Source of the DNA: Schaalia odontolytica
GTDB lineage: Bacteria; Actinomycetota; Actinomycetes; Actinomycetales; Actinomycetaceae
Direction of reading: 5' to 3'
DNA: 64,000 nt
Assembly: GCF_009730335.1 (NCBI RefSeq)
Contig: NZ_CP046315.1
Span: 620,001-684,000 of the forward strand
Both the position numbers and the translations under genes were made by a program. The notes beneath the pieces are model-generated. The model made no database searches, had not been told where the DNA came from, and was given only the letters and a program-made list of their open reading frames with translations. Shown here one piece after another: positions 35,791 through 44,052 of this stretch; the stretch's first letter is position 1; the number at the start of each line of letters is the position of its first letter.

Positions 35791-37242
35791 GTGAGCACAC
35801 AAGAAAAGACCGCCCCGTCCCACGGCGGCTTCGCACAGTCACTTGATTCGTTCTTCCAGATTTCCGAGCGTGGCTCGACTATTAGTCACGAAATCCGCGG
35901 TGGAATTGTCACCTTCTTCGCGATGGCATACATCCTGGTCGTCAACCCGGCGATCCTGGGCAATGCCGTTCCTGAAGACGGCTCCATCACGACCCAGGGC
36001 ATCGCAGCCGGCACCGCGCTCGTCGCGGGCATCATGACGATCCTCATGGGTGTTGTCGCGAACTACCCCCTGGCGCTCGCCGCAGGCCTCGGCCTCAACG
36101 CGGTCGTCGCCTTCACCCTGGTCCTCGGTGCCGGCCTCAGCTATGGCGAGGCCATGGGCATCATCGCCTGGGAAGGTATCCTCATCTTCCTGCTCGTCCT
36201 CACGGGCTTCCGCGAGGCCGTTTTCCGTGCGGTTCCCGCCGCCCTCAAGACTGCTATCACGGTGGGCCTGGGCCTCTTCGTGGCGCTCATCGGCCTCGTG
36301 AACGCGGGCATCGTGCGTACCGGCGCGACCCCCGTCCAGTTCGGCATCTCGGGCTCGCTCGACGGCTGGCCGGCCCTCGTCTTCGTGTTCGGCCTGTTCC
36401 TCATGATGATCCTCTACGTGCGCAAGGTGAAGGGCGCGGTGCTGATCTCGATCATTGCCTCCACGATCCTCGCAGTCATCGTTCAGGCCTTCGCCCACAT
36501 CGATCGCATCTCCGACACCAACCCGACCGGCTGGGGCCAGACCGTCCCAGAGCTCAAGGGCTCCCCGATCGCGGTTCCCATCTTCGACACGCTCGGCAAG
36601 GTGGATCTCTTCGGTGGCTTCGGCAAGCTCGGTGTCGTCTCCGTGATCCTGCTGGTCTTCTCGCTCATGCTCGCGGACTTCTTCGACACGATGGGCACCA
36701 TGGTGGCCGTCGGCGCCGAGGGTAACCTGCTGGACAAGGACGGCAACCCGCCCAAGACCCGCCAGATCCTGATCGTCGACTCCCTGGCCGCGGTGGCCGG
36801 CGGCGTCGGCGGCGTCTCCTCGAACACCTCTTACGTCGAGTCCGCTTCGGGTGTTGCCGAGGGTGCTCGTACCGGCCTGGCCTCCGTAGTCACCGGCATC
36901 CTGTTCCTGCTGTCGACCTTCCTGGCACCCCTCGTTGAGCTGGTGCCGACCGAGGCTGCCTCCACGGCCCTCGTGTTCGTCGGCTTCCTCATGATGACCC
37001 AGGTGACCGGCATCGACTGGGATTCGCCGGAGGTTGCGATCCCCGCCTTCATGACGATCGCCTTCATGCCCTTCGGTTACTCCGTGTCCGTCGGCATCGG
37101 CGTGGGCTTCGTGACCTATACGGTCATCCAGCTCGTCAAGGGCAAGGCCGCCAAGGTGCACCCGCTCATGTGGCTGGTCGCCGGTCTGTTCATCATCTAC
37201 TTCCTGATGGGCCCGATTCAGCGCCTCCTCGGCGTCGGCTGA
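35791..37242 (+). CDS. NCS2-family purine permease (AzgA/PbuG-like)
   Basis: This is a 483-residue membrane transporter with 12–14 predicted helices. The signature helix 1 region EIRGGIVTFFAMAYILVVNP and the substrate-site segments ANYPLALAAGLGLNAVVAFTL, FFDTMGTMVAVG and GGVGGVSSNTSYVESASGVAEG are the AzgA-like NCS2 motifs (as in E. coli AdeP/GhxP, B. subtilis PbuG/PbuO). It imports adenine, guanine or hypoxanthine by proton symport. The start is uncertain: GTG 35791 gives the usual N-terminus length, but no start has a strong ribosome site. Confidence 0.9.
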   Translation: MSTQEKTAPSHGGFAQSLDSFFQISERGSTISHEIRGGIVTFFAMAYILVVNPAILGNAVPEDGSITTQGIAAGTALVAGIMTILMGVVANYPLALAAGLGLNAVVAFTLVLGAGLSYGEAMGIIAWEGILIFLLVLTGFREAVFRAVPAALKTAITVGLGLFVALIGLVNAGIVRTGATPVQFGISGSLDGWPALVFVFGLFLMMILYVRKVKGAVLISIIASTILAVIVQAFAHIDRISDTNPTGWGQTVPELKGSPIAVPIFDTLGKVDLFGGFGKLGVVSVILLVFSLMLADFFDTMGTMVAVGAEGNLLDKDGNPPKTRQILIVDSLAAVAGGVGGVSSNTSYVESASGVAEGARTGLASVVTGILFLLSTFLAPLVELVPTEAASTALVFVGFLMMTQVTGIDWDSPEVAIPAFMTIAFMPFGYSVSVGIGVGFVTYTVIQLVKGKAAKVHPLMWLVAGLFIIYFLMGPIQRLLGVG

Positions 37243-37264
37243 TTCGTCACGCTTCACGCGCTTC

Positions 37265-37297
37265 CCGCCCCGCCGGAGCCTTCCTCCGGCGGGGCGG
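37265..37297 (+). terminator. Terminator of the purine permease gene
   Basis: A perfect 14-bp stem (37265–37278 with 37284–37297) and five-base loop. Confidence 0.85.
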
Positions 37298-37388
37298 TCG
37301 TATCCTGGGAAGGTGCACCGATGGGGGCCGGTCAGCGCCGCCAGCCCCTGCCTCGTCCAGTGCGCGAAGTGAGAGTAGGAGGAACGGC

Positions 37389-38678
37389 ATGTCGGCAACG
37401 TTTGCATCCATGCGCTACGTGAACTACCGGTACTGGTTCGTCGCCTCCCTCATTGCATCGACGGGCGTGTGGCTCCAGCGCGTCGCCCAGGATTGGTACG
37501 TCCTGACGGTCCTCACCGATCATGACGCGTCGCAGGTTGGCCTCGTGACGGCGCTTCAGTTCCTCCCCATCATCCTGTTCTCCGCGTGGGCGGGGGTCCT
37601 CGCGGATCGCATCCCGGGGCGTCGCCTCCTGCAGTGCACGCAGGTCGGCGTCGGCCTCGTGTCCCTCATCATCGGTATCGTCGTCCTGACGGGGACGGGC
37701 GAGCTCTGGCACCAGTACGTCCTCGCGTTCATCTCGGGGACGATCTCCGCCGTCGATACCCCGGCGCGTCAGGCCTTCGTGGGTGAGCTCGTGCCCCACG
37801 AGAAGATGGCGAACGCCGTTGCCCTGAACGCTACCGCCTTCCATACCGCCCGCCTGATTGGCCCGGCCTCTGCGGGCTTCTTCATCGACTGGTGGGGGAT
37901 TGGTCCGGTCTTCCTCATCGATGCCGTGATGTTCATGGCGCCCGTCATCGCGCTGGCCCTCATGCGCGGAGACCAGCTCTATCCGCGCACCCTCGTGCCG
38001 AGCGCCCCGGGGCAGCTGCGCGAGTCCGTCGCGTACGTGCACAGCCGCACCGACATTCGCATCATCCTCGCGCTGATCTTCGTTGTGAGCGCGCTGGGTA
38101 TGAACTTTCAGATGACGAGCGCCCTCATGGCGACGACGGTGTTCGGAAAGGCCGCCGGCTCTTTTGGCATCCTCTCAACGTTCATGGCGGTGGGGTCGAT
38201 CCTCGGCTCCACGGGCGCCGCCCGCCGCGCTCCCCGCCTGCGCATCATCCTCATCGGCGCCGCCTTCTACGGGACCGCCGAGATTCTCCTGGCCCTGTCG
38301 CCCTCCTACTGGTGGTTCGCGCTCCTGTCGATCCCGACGGGTTTCGGCATGCTCACGATGAACACGAGCGCGAGCGCCCTCGTGCAGACGCGCACCGATC
38401 CCGACAAGCGCGGGCGCGTCATGGCCCTGTACTCCCTCGTGTTCCTCGGAGCGACGCCGATTGGGTCGCCGCTCATCGGATGGGTGGGCACGACGTTCGG
38501 CGCGCGCTGGTCCATCCTGGTCGGCGGCATCGCCTCCCTCGGCATCGCGCTTATCTGCGGAGCGTGGGCGATGATCCACTGGAAGGGGCGTGTCGTGCGC
38601 CGCCGCTCGTTGCCGTGGGTGGGCATCGAGGCGGATTCCTCCGCGGACGCGCCGCGGCGCTCGGTCGACCCGCTCTGA
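37389..38678 (+). CDS. MFS transporter (MFS_3/EntS-like exporter)
   Basis: This is a 429-residue membrane protein with about 11–12 predicted helices. The N-terminus YRYWFVASLIASTGVWLQRVAQDWYVLTVLT and the loop LADRIPGRRLLQ are those of the MFS_3 (EntS-type) exporters. The segment STFMAVGSILGSTGAAR follows helix 7–8. The ATG has AGGAGGAA upstream. It is a single gene, convergent and nearly touching serC (16 bases), with no shared terminator. The substrate is unknown; relatives export siderophores or macrolides. Confidence 0.88.
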   Translation: MSATFASMRYVNYRYWFVASLIASTGVWLQRVAQDWYVLTVLTDHDASQVGLVTALQFLPIILFSAWAGVLADRIPGRRLLQCTQVGVGLVSLIIGIVVLTGTGELWHQYVLAFISGTISAVDTPARQAFVGELVPHEKMANAVALNATAFHTARLIGPASAGFFIDWWGIGPVFLIDAVMFMAPVIALALMRGDQLYPRTLVPSAPGQLRESVAYVHSRTDIRIILALIFVVSALGMNFQMTSALMATTVFGKAAGSFGILSTFMAVGSILGSTGAARRAPRLRIILIGAAFYGTAEILLALSPSYWWFALLSIPTGFGMLTMNTSASALVQTRTDPDKRGRVMALYSLVFLGATPIGSPLIGWVGTTFGARWSILVGGIASLGIALICGAWAMIHWKGRVVRRRSLPWVGIEADSSADAPRRSVDPL

Positions 38679-38694
38679 TCTCCCCGGCGAGAGA

Positions 38695-39822
38695 CTAGAG
38701 CGCGCGCTCCAGGCAGTAGTCGATACAGGCGAGGAGTGCCTCCACGTCCTCGATCTCAACGCTCGGCCACGTGCCGATGCGCAGCTGGTTGGTGCCCACG
38801 CCGCGGTAGGCACCGATGTCGACGATCCCCCGCGCGCGCAGGTGCGCGGCCAGCTCGGAGGCGCTCGCGGCCTCGTTGATCTCGATCGTGGCGGTCACGG
38901 GGGAGCGCCACGCCGGGTTGTCCACGAAGGGGCGTGCGGCCAGGTTCGCTTCGGCCCAGTCGTAGATGAGGGACGAGGCCTGGGTGCAGTGTGCGCTCAC
39001 CGCGTCCATCCCGCCGCGCTCGAGGAGCCAGCGGACCTGACGCTCCGCCATCACGATCGTTGCGAGCGCGGGAGTGTTGAGCGTCTGGTCCTTGCGCGAG
39101 TTGTCGATGGCTGCGGACAGGGAGAGGAACTGTGGGACCCATCGCCCGTCGGTGCTCTCCTCGACGCGGCGGGCGCGCTCGACGGCGGCGGGGGAGAGGA
39201 CCGCGACCCATAGGCCGCCGTCGGACCCGAGGGCCTTTTGGAGGGAGAAATAGTAGGCGTCGACCTGGGTCAGGTCGACGGGTGCAGCCCCCGCGATCGA
39301 CGTGCCGTCCACGAGGGTGAGCGCGTCGGGCGCCTCGACCCGGTAGACGGGGGAGGTGACGCCGGTGGAGGTCTCGTTGTGGGGGTAGGCGTAGACGTCG
39401 ATGCCCTCTGAAGCCCCGCGCGGGGAGACGGTGACGAGAGATCCGTGTGCGGCCTCGTCAATGAGGGGGGCGGTGAGGTGAGGTGCGTGGACGGCCTCGG
39501 AGGCGAACTTTGCGCCGAATGCGCCCCAGGAGCCGAACGTCGCGCGCGAAGAGATGAGGCACGCGCAGGCCACGTCCCAGAATGCGGAGGCGCCGCCGTT
39601 GCCCAGGACGACCTCGTAGTCGCTGGGGACCGACAGAAGGGCACGCAGCCCGTCCTTCAGCGAGGCAACCACGTCTCGCACGGGGGCTGCGCGGTGGGAG
39701 GTGCCCATGAGGAGAGGGGCGGAGAGCGCCTCAATCTGTGCGGCGCGCACCTTGGAGGGGCCGCAGCCGAAGCGTCCGTCAGCGGGGAGGAGGGCCTGGG
39801 GGATGTCGGGGAAAGCCACCAT
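38695..39822 (-). CDS. serC: Phosphoserine aminotransferase
   Basis: This 375-residue PLP enzyme of serine biosynthesis converts 3-phosphohydroxypyruvate to phosphoserine. Seen are FGCGPSKVR, MGTSHRAAPV (phosphate site), LGNGGASAFWD, the PLP Lys in YYFSLQKALGSDGGLW, and IGAYRGVGTNQLRIGTWP near the end. This is the SerC form used by actinobacteria, with GSDGGLW following the Lys. It is divergent from the DtxR-family regulator. Confidence 0.93.
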   Translation of the reverse strand: MVAFPDIPQALLPADGRFGCGPSKVRAAQIEALSAPLLMGTSHRAAPVRDVVASLKDGLRALLSVPSDYEVVLGNGGASAFWDVACACLISSRATFGSWGAFGAKFASEAVHAPHLTAPLIDEAAHGSLVTVSPRGASEGIDVYAYPHNETSTGVTSPVYRVEAPDALTLVDGTSIAGAAPVDLTQVDAYYFSLQKALGSDGGLWVAVLSPAAVERARRVEESTDGRWVPQFLSLSAAIDNSRKDQTLNTPALATIVMAERQVRWLLERGGMDAVSAHCTQASSLIYDWAEANLAARPFVDNPAWRSPVTATIEINEAASASELAAHLRARGIVDIGAYRGVGTNQLRIGTWPSVEIEDVEALLACIDYCLERAL

Positions 39823-39995
39823 GGCAACAGACTAGTCTTCTCGGGCAGGGTATTTCCATCACGTTCATTAATCGAATTATCGTGAGGGCCCCCACGCCGA
39901 CACGCCCGTTTTTCCGCATCAACGCGTCGTTGCTCTTGCGGGAAGGAAGGTGACCCTATTCTGTGTTTATCACCTACCTGATGAAGGAGGCCGAC

Positions 39996-40673
39996 GTGGC
40001 AGACCTGATCGACACCACCGAGATGTACCTCAAGACCATCCTTGAGCTCGAGGAGGATGGGGTCACCCCCCTGCGTGCGCGCATCGTCGACCGCCTGGGG
40101 CACTCCGGCCCGACGGTCTCGCAGACGGTCGCGCGCATGGAGCGCGATGGCCTGCTGCATGTCATGGGCGATCGTCGCCTCGAGCTGACTGACACTGGCC
40201 GGGCGCGCGCCACCGAGGTGCTGCGTAAGCATCGCCTGGCCGAGCGTCTCCTCCTCGACGTGATTGGCATGGACTGGGCGCAGGTGCACGACGAGGCGTG
40301 CCGCTGGGAACACGTGATGAGCGACGCCGTCGAGGCACGCCTGGAGGAGCTGCTCAGCAATACGTGCGTGGACCCCTACGGCAACCCTATGCCTGGCTGT
40401 GCACCGCTGGAGGGCGCCTATTCTGCCGAGCTGGCGGTGCGTTCGCTCGAGGCGGGGGCGCTCACGCTGGCGCGCATTGGCGAGCCGATTCAGGCGGACG
40501 CGGAGCTGCTTGCCTCCTTCGATGAGCTGGGCCTGCGTTCGGGTGCGCGAGTGGGCCTCTCTGCGCACGGTGACGTCGTGCGTGTCGCCGCTCTCGACGA
40601 GGCCGGCGAGGTTCGCGGTTACCTGACGATCCCGATGGCGCTGGCCGCGCACCTTTTCGTGCGGGATGAGTGA
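39996..40673 (+). CDS. DtxR/IdeR-family metal-dependent repressor
   Basis: This is a 225-residue iron- or manganese-responsive repressor. The start [22 protein letters not shown] at GTG 39996 matches DtxR exactly in position and has AAGGAGG five bases upstream; earlier in-frame codons are rejected. Helix-turn-helix: [19 protein letters not shown]. Metal-site residues are present ([19 protein letters not shown], and [12 protein letters not shown] with the Cys/Asp ligands of DtxR). The C-terminal SH3-like domain is complete, so it is the full IdeR type. Targets are not adjacent. Confidence 0.92.
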   Translation: MADLIDTTEMYLKTILELEEDGVTPLRARIVDRLGHSGPTVSQTVARMERDGLLHVMGDRRLELTDTGRARATEVLRKHRLAERLLLDVIGMDWAQVHDEACRWEHVMSDAVEARLEELLSNTCVDPYGNPMPGCAPLEGAYSAELAVRSLEAGALTLARIGEPIQADAELLASFDELGLRSGARVGLSAHGDVVRVAALDEAGEVRGYLTIPMALAAHLFVRDE

Positions 40674-40691
40674 GCGCTGACGATTGACGAG

Positions 40692-40716
40692 GCCGGGGCG
40701 ATAAGCCCCGGCTTTT
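40692..40716 (+). terminator. Terminator of the dtxR-family gene
   Basis: GCCGGGGC-N5-GCCCCGGC (40692–40712) followed by TTTT, flanked by GACGA/TCGTC that can extend the stem. Confidence 0.92.
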
Positions 40717-40902
40717 GTCGTCTACGGGGTGTGTCTCGAATCGCGAAACGTGTGAGGGGACGGGGTTTTTCCTGAGATCGCGGGACGCAAATGTCACGGA
40801 ATGGTAACGATGAGGATTGTCACTGTTACCAGAACGTGACATTGGTCGGGTGATCAAGGTATAGTTGCTGTCGGTCATCAGACCACCCGCCCATTCGGAA
40901 CC

Positions 40903-41034
40903 CGAAGTGAGACGACGAATGGAGCGGAAAAATCGTCTCACGCGGGGAACCCAGATGTGGCTCCTTGAGCCTTGGGGTGAAGCTCGCACGCCGAGCCGGA
41001 CCTCCCGTCCGAACCCGACAGCTAACCTCGCAGG
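40903..41034 (+). ncRNA. c-di-AMP riboswitch (ydaO/yuaA type)
   Basis: The conserved ydaO core is readable: GCGGGGAACCCA (40942 onward), the CTTGGGGTGAA block (about 40971–40981), and CGAACCCGACAGCTAACC (about 41010–41027) followed by CTCGCAGG. A perfect nine-base stem (40907–40915 with 40933–40941) lies at the 5' side. It sits directly upstream of an NlpC/P60 gene, the usual target in actinobacteria, where c-di-AMP binding turns cell-wall hydrolase genes off. The exact 5' edge is uncertain. Confidence 0.88.
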
Positions 41035-41052
41035 GAAACAGGGAGAATATGA

Positions 41053-41802
41053 GTGAAGACTATTAAGCCTGCTCCGCGTCACCGCATGGCACGTCGCCCG
41101 CTGACCGATTCCGTGGTCGAGGGTGTGAACGTTTCCGGCACCGCTCGTCCGATCGCTTTCGCGTCGGCCGCCGGTGTTGCGCTGACCGCGATTGCCGCCG
41201 GCGTTGCGAACGCCGCCCCGGCGACCCCCCAGTCTGAGCCGCAGAGCGCTGACCTTAACACGACGACCGTCGCCGTCGATGACGTGACCACCGTTGAGGT
41301 TCCGGACATCGAGTGGACCGCTGAAGAGGACGTCACCGCTTCTGCGACCGCTGAGGCTCCCGCGCCGACCCCCGCCGCCGCGACCCCCGCCGCCGATCAG
41401 TCCGACTCGGCTGCTTCCCGCTCGGAGACCCGTTCCGACGCGACCTCCGACACCTCCGCTCGTCAGGCCACCCTGAACGCGGCCGGCGGTGACATCGTCC
41501 CCGTCGCCCTCGGCCTGACCGGTATCCCCTACGTCTACGGTGGCGAGACCCTCGGTGGCCTCGACTGCTCCGGCCTGGTCAAGTACGCGTACGCGGCTGC
41601 CGGCATCAACCTGCCACACTCCTCGTCCGCTCAGGCCGCTGGCGGTACCATCGTGTCCGACCCGCAGCCTGGCGACATCGTGTCCTACCCCGGTCACGTC
41701 GCCATCTACATCGGCGGTGGCCAGATGGTTGAGGCCACGGTGCCCGGCCGTCTCTCCCAGGTCTCGCCGGTCCGCCCTGGCGCCACCTACGTGCGCTACT
41801 GA
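41053..41802 (+). CDS. Secreted NlpC/P60 peptidoglycan endopeptidase
   Basis: This is a 249-residue exported cell-wall hydrolase. An atypically long N-terminus (about 35 residues) precedes the hydrophobic signal core AFASAAGVALTAIAAGVANA. A Pro/Ala/Thr-rich linker (55–140) leads to the NlpC/P60 domain (about 150–249) with the catalytic Cys in GGLDCSGLVKYAY, His in YPGHVAIYIG and a third polar residue after GGQMVEA. It cleaves D-Glu–diamino acid links in stem peptides. GTG start with GGGAG seven bases upstream. A tiny overlapping ATG frame (41049, five codons) lies across the start. Controlled by the upstream c-di-AMP riboswitch. Confidence 0.92.
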   Translation: MKTIKPAPRHRMARRPLTDSVVEGVNVSGTARPIAFASAAGVALTAIAAGVANAAPATPQSEPQSADLNTTTVAVDDVTTVEVPDIEWTAEEDVTASATAEAPAPTPAAATPAADQSDSAASRSETRSDATSDTSARQATLNAAGGDIVPVALGLTGIPYVYGGETLGGLDCSGLVKYAYAAAGINLPHSSSAQAAGGTIVSDPQPGDIVSYPGHVAIYIGGGQMVEATVPGRLSQVSPVRPGATYVRY

Positions 41803-41822
41803 GCCTGCGATACATAGCTGAT

Positions 41823-41854
41823 GATCCCCGCAGCCCCTACGGGCTGCGGGGATC
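41823..41854 (+). terminator. Terminator of the NlpC/P60 gene
   Basis: A perfect 14-bp stem (41823–41836 with 41841–41854), CTAC loop, followed by GCTGTTTG. Confidence 0.9.
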
Positions 41855-41935
41855 GCTGTTTGTGCTCGGGTTGGGCTTTCGCGGATCGTTAAAATGCGGC
41901 ACAATATAAGTGACTGCCACCACGAGGAGGACATC

Positions 41936-42868
41936 ATGAGTTCTACCGAAGTCATTCTGGTCGGTGTCGATGGCTCGACGGAGAGCCTTGCCGCCGTCAA
42001 ATGGGCCGCTGATCGCGGCGCGCGCACCGGAGCGCGTATCCATTGCCTGTGCACCTACGCGCTGGCCTCGTACTCAGCGGCCGCCCTGGACGGCGGATAC
42101 GCCGTTCTCGACGATGAGGCCCTGAAGGCGGGCGCCGAACAGGTCGTCGAGGAGGCGAAGGCCCTGGCTCGCGAACGCGGAGCGACGCATGTCTCCGGTT
42201 CGACTGAGCCCGGAGACCCGGCGGGGGTGCTCATCGACTTCTCCGCCGAGGTGGACATGATCGTTGTCGGTTCCCGCGGCGGTGGCGGATTCGCTGATCG
42301 TCTCCTCGGTACCGTTTCGTCGGCTCTGCCAGCCCACGCGAAGTGCCCCGTCGTCGTCGTTCCCCGCCACACCTCGGGCAAGAAATTCACGCCCGTCGAG
42401 CGCGTCGTCGTCGGTATCGACGGCACCGATCAGCCCTCGTGCGCGCTCAAGCGCGCGATCGGCGAGGCCCGCCTGTGGGATGCGCGCCTGACCGCGGTGT
42501 CCGCCGTGCCGATCGCGGTGGGCCCGTCCGTCATGACGTGGACCCCCACGGGCGTCGATCACTCGGCCCTGCTCGCGCAGGTGCGCGAGGGAATGGACGC
42601 CGCGATCGCCGCCGCCCTGGATGGCGATGACATGCACGTCTCCCGCCACGCCCTCGACGGCTCAGCGGCATCGCTGCTCATCGAGTTCTCCACCGCGGTC
42701 GACCTGGTGGTCGTCGGCACCCGCGGGCGCGGAGGGCTGGCCGGTGTGCTCCTCGGTTCTACGTCGCAGACGGTGCTCGGTCACTCGACCTGCCCGATCA
42801 TGATCGTTCCCTCCGCTCACCTCGGGGATGCGGGAACGGCCGTGCACACCGAATGGGAGCGCCGTTAA
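41936..42868 (+). CDS. Tandem universal stress protein
   Basis: This is a 310-residue protein with two UspA domains (about 5–145 and 155–290). Each starts with the nucleotide strand (VILVGVDGSTES; VVVGIDGTDQPS) and ends with the ATP-binding G-x2-G-x9-G-S/T pattern (VGSRGGGGFADRLLGTVS; VGTRGRGGLAGVLLGSTS). Both sites look able to bind ATP. Tandem Usp proteins in actinobacteria respond to dormancy, oxygen or energy stress. GAGGAGG lies six bases before the ATG. It is a single-gene unit ending in a strong terminator. Confidence 0.92.
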   Translation: MSSTEVILVGVDGSTESLAAVKWAADRGARTGARIHCLCTYALASYSAAALDGGYAVLDDEALKAGAEQVVEEAKALARERGATHVSGSTEPGDPAGVLIDFSAEVDMIVVGSRGGGGFADRLLGTVSSALPAHAKCPVVVVPRHTSGKKFTPVERVVVGIDGTDQPSCALKRAIGEARLWDARLTAVSAVPIAVGPSVMTWTPTGVDHSALLAQVREGMDAAIAAALDGDDMHVSRHALDGSAASLLIEFSTAVDLVVVGTRGRGGLAGVLLGSTSQTVLGHSTCPIMIVPSAHLGDAGTAVHTEWERR

Positions 42869-42880
42869 TCGCATACGTTC

Positions 42881-42919
42881 ACGAGGCCGGGGTCCGAAGC
42901 GTGGGTACCCCGGCCTCGT
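42881..42919 (+). terminator. Terminator of the usp gene
   Basis: A perfect 13-bp stem (42881–42893 with 42907–42919) starting ACGAGGCC. No T-run follows. Confidence 0.8.
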
Positions 42920-43021
42920 CCGTGTGTGGAGGCGAATATTCGCCGGGGTGAGGCTCCCCGCACGGCGACGCAGGGCAGCGGTGCGCGCACTTTGCTACAG
43001 TGGGCGCGGACAACTTGTCAC

Positions 43022-43094
43022 GCCCTCGTAGCTCAGGGGATAGAGCACCGCTCTCCTAAAGCGGGTGTCGGACGTTCGAATCGTCTCGGGGGCA
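43022..43094 (+). tRNA. tRNA-Arg (anticodon CCT)
   Basis: A complete cloverleaf. The acceptor GCCCTCG pairs with CGGGGGC, the anticodon loop is CTCCTAA, and the T arm contains GTTCGAA. It reads AGG, a rare codon in this genome. CCA is not encoded. Confidence 0.93.
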
Positions 43095-43109
43095 CAGTAG
43101 AAGGACGCT

Positions 43110-44027
43110 ATGCGCAACGCCCTTGGGTATCTCGTGACCGTCGTGGCCGCCCTGTGTTGGGGCGCCTCCGGCGTCTCCGCCGACTACCTCATGGAGCATC
43201 ACGGCATCGAGCTGACCCTCATCAGTTTCTTCCGTATGTTCGTCTCGGGCATCCTCGCCCTCGTTTACGTTCTCGCGCGCTCGCGCGGGGTATCCGCTCG
43301 TCATCGAGAATTGGTGTCCTCATCTCGCAACTGACGAGACCTTGTGATCTACGCGGTTTTTGGGCTCGCGGCCTGTCAGATCACCTACATGGGGGTGATT
43401 CGCGCCTCGAACGCGGGCACCGGCACCGTCCTTGAGTACCTGGGCCTCATCCTCATCGTCGTCTGGGTGTGTCTCACCCACAGGCGATGGCCGCGTGCCT
43501 CCGAGGTGATCGCCATCGTCCTCGCCGTGACCGGCACCTTCCTGCTGTGCACGCACGGGTCGCTGGACTCCCTCGTTATCACGCCCACCGCGCTCGCCTG
43601 GGGAGCCGTCGCTGCGCTCACGCTCGCGACATACACACTGCTGCCCGCTCGGCTTATTGCGGCCTATGGCGCGGACGTCGTCGTGGCATACGGCCTCCTG
43701 ATCGCCGGTGCGTGCGTCGGCCTGGTCGGTCGAGTGTGGCGTTTCCACATCACCTGGACGCCCGACGTCGTGCTCGCTATGTTCAGCACCGTCGTCCTCG
43801 GCACCGCCGTCGCCTCCACCGCCTTCCTGTGGGGCGTGGACCGCATTGGGCCCGTCAAGGCCTCGCTCATTGGGAGCCTCGAGCCCATCGCCGCGACCGC
43901 CTTTTCCGCCCTCGTCATGGGAAGCTCCTACACGGGCATCGACATCGCCGGTATGGCCCTCATCGTCGGCGCCGTTGTGACCATTTCCGTTGTCGACCTC
44001 CTCCGGGCGCGCCGCGTCACACAATAG
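43110..44027 (+). pseudogene. EamA-family (DMT) transporter broken by an in-frame TGA
   Basis: The frame from ATG 43110 (AGAAGGA upstream) encodes the first two helices of an EamA transporter (LVTVVAALCWGASGVSADYL). It hits TGA at 43332–43334, then continues in the same frame as YAVFGLAACQITYMGVIRAS through the second EamA repeat to 44027. Without the stop the product would be 305 residues, the normal family length with ten helices. CGA to TGA is the simplest cause. A downstream GTG at 43344 lacks a ribosome site, so a shortened product is unlikely. The substrate would be a metabolite or amino acid. Confidence 0.85.
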
Positions 44028-44052
44028 GGCGGTGCTGCCGTAGGGTTAAAAC

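Noticed and set aside
43332-43334. TGA read as selenocysteine or recoded
   Set aside because: TGA serves as a normal stop in groL, lysS, glpK and others; EamA proteins lack selenocysteine and no SECIS-like hairpin is needed to explain a simple nonsense change.
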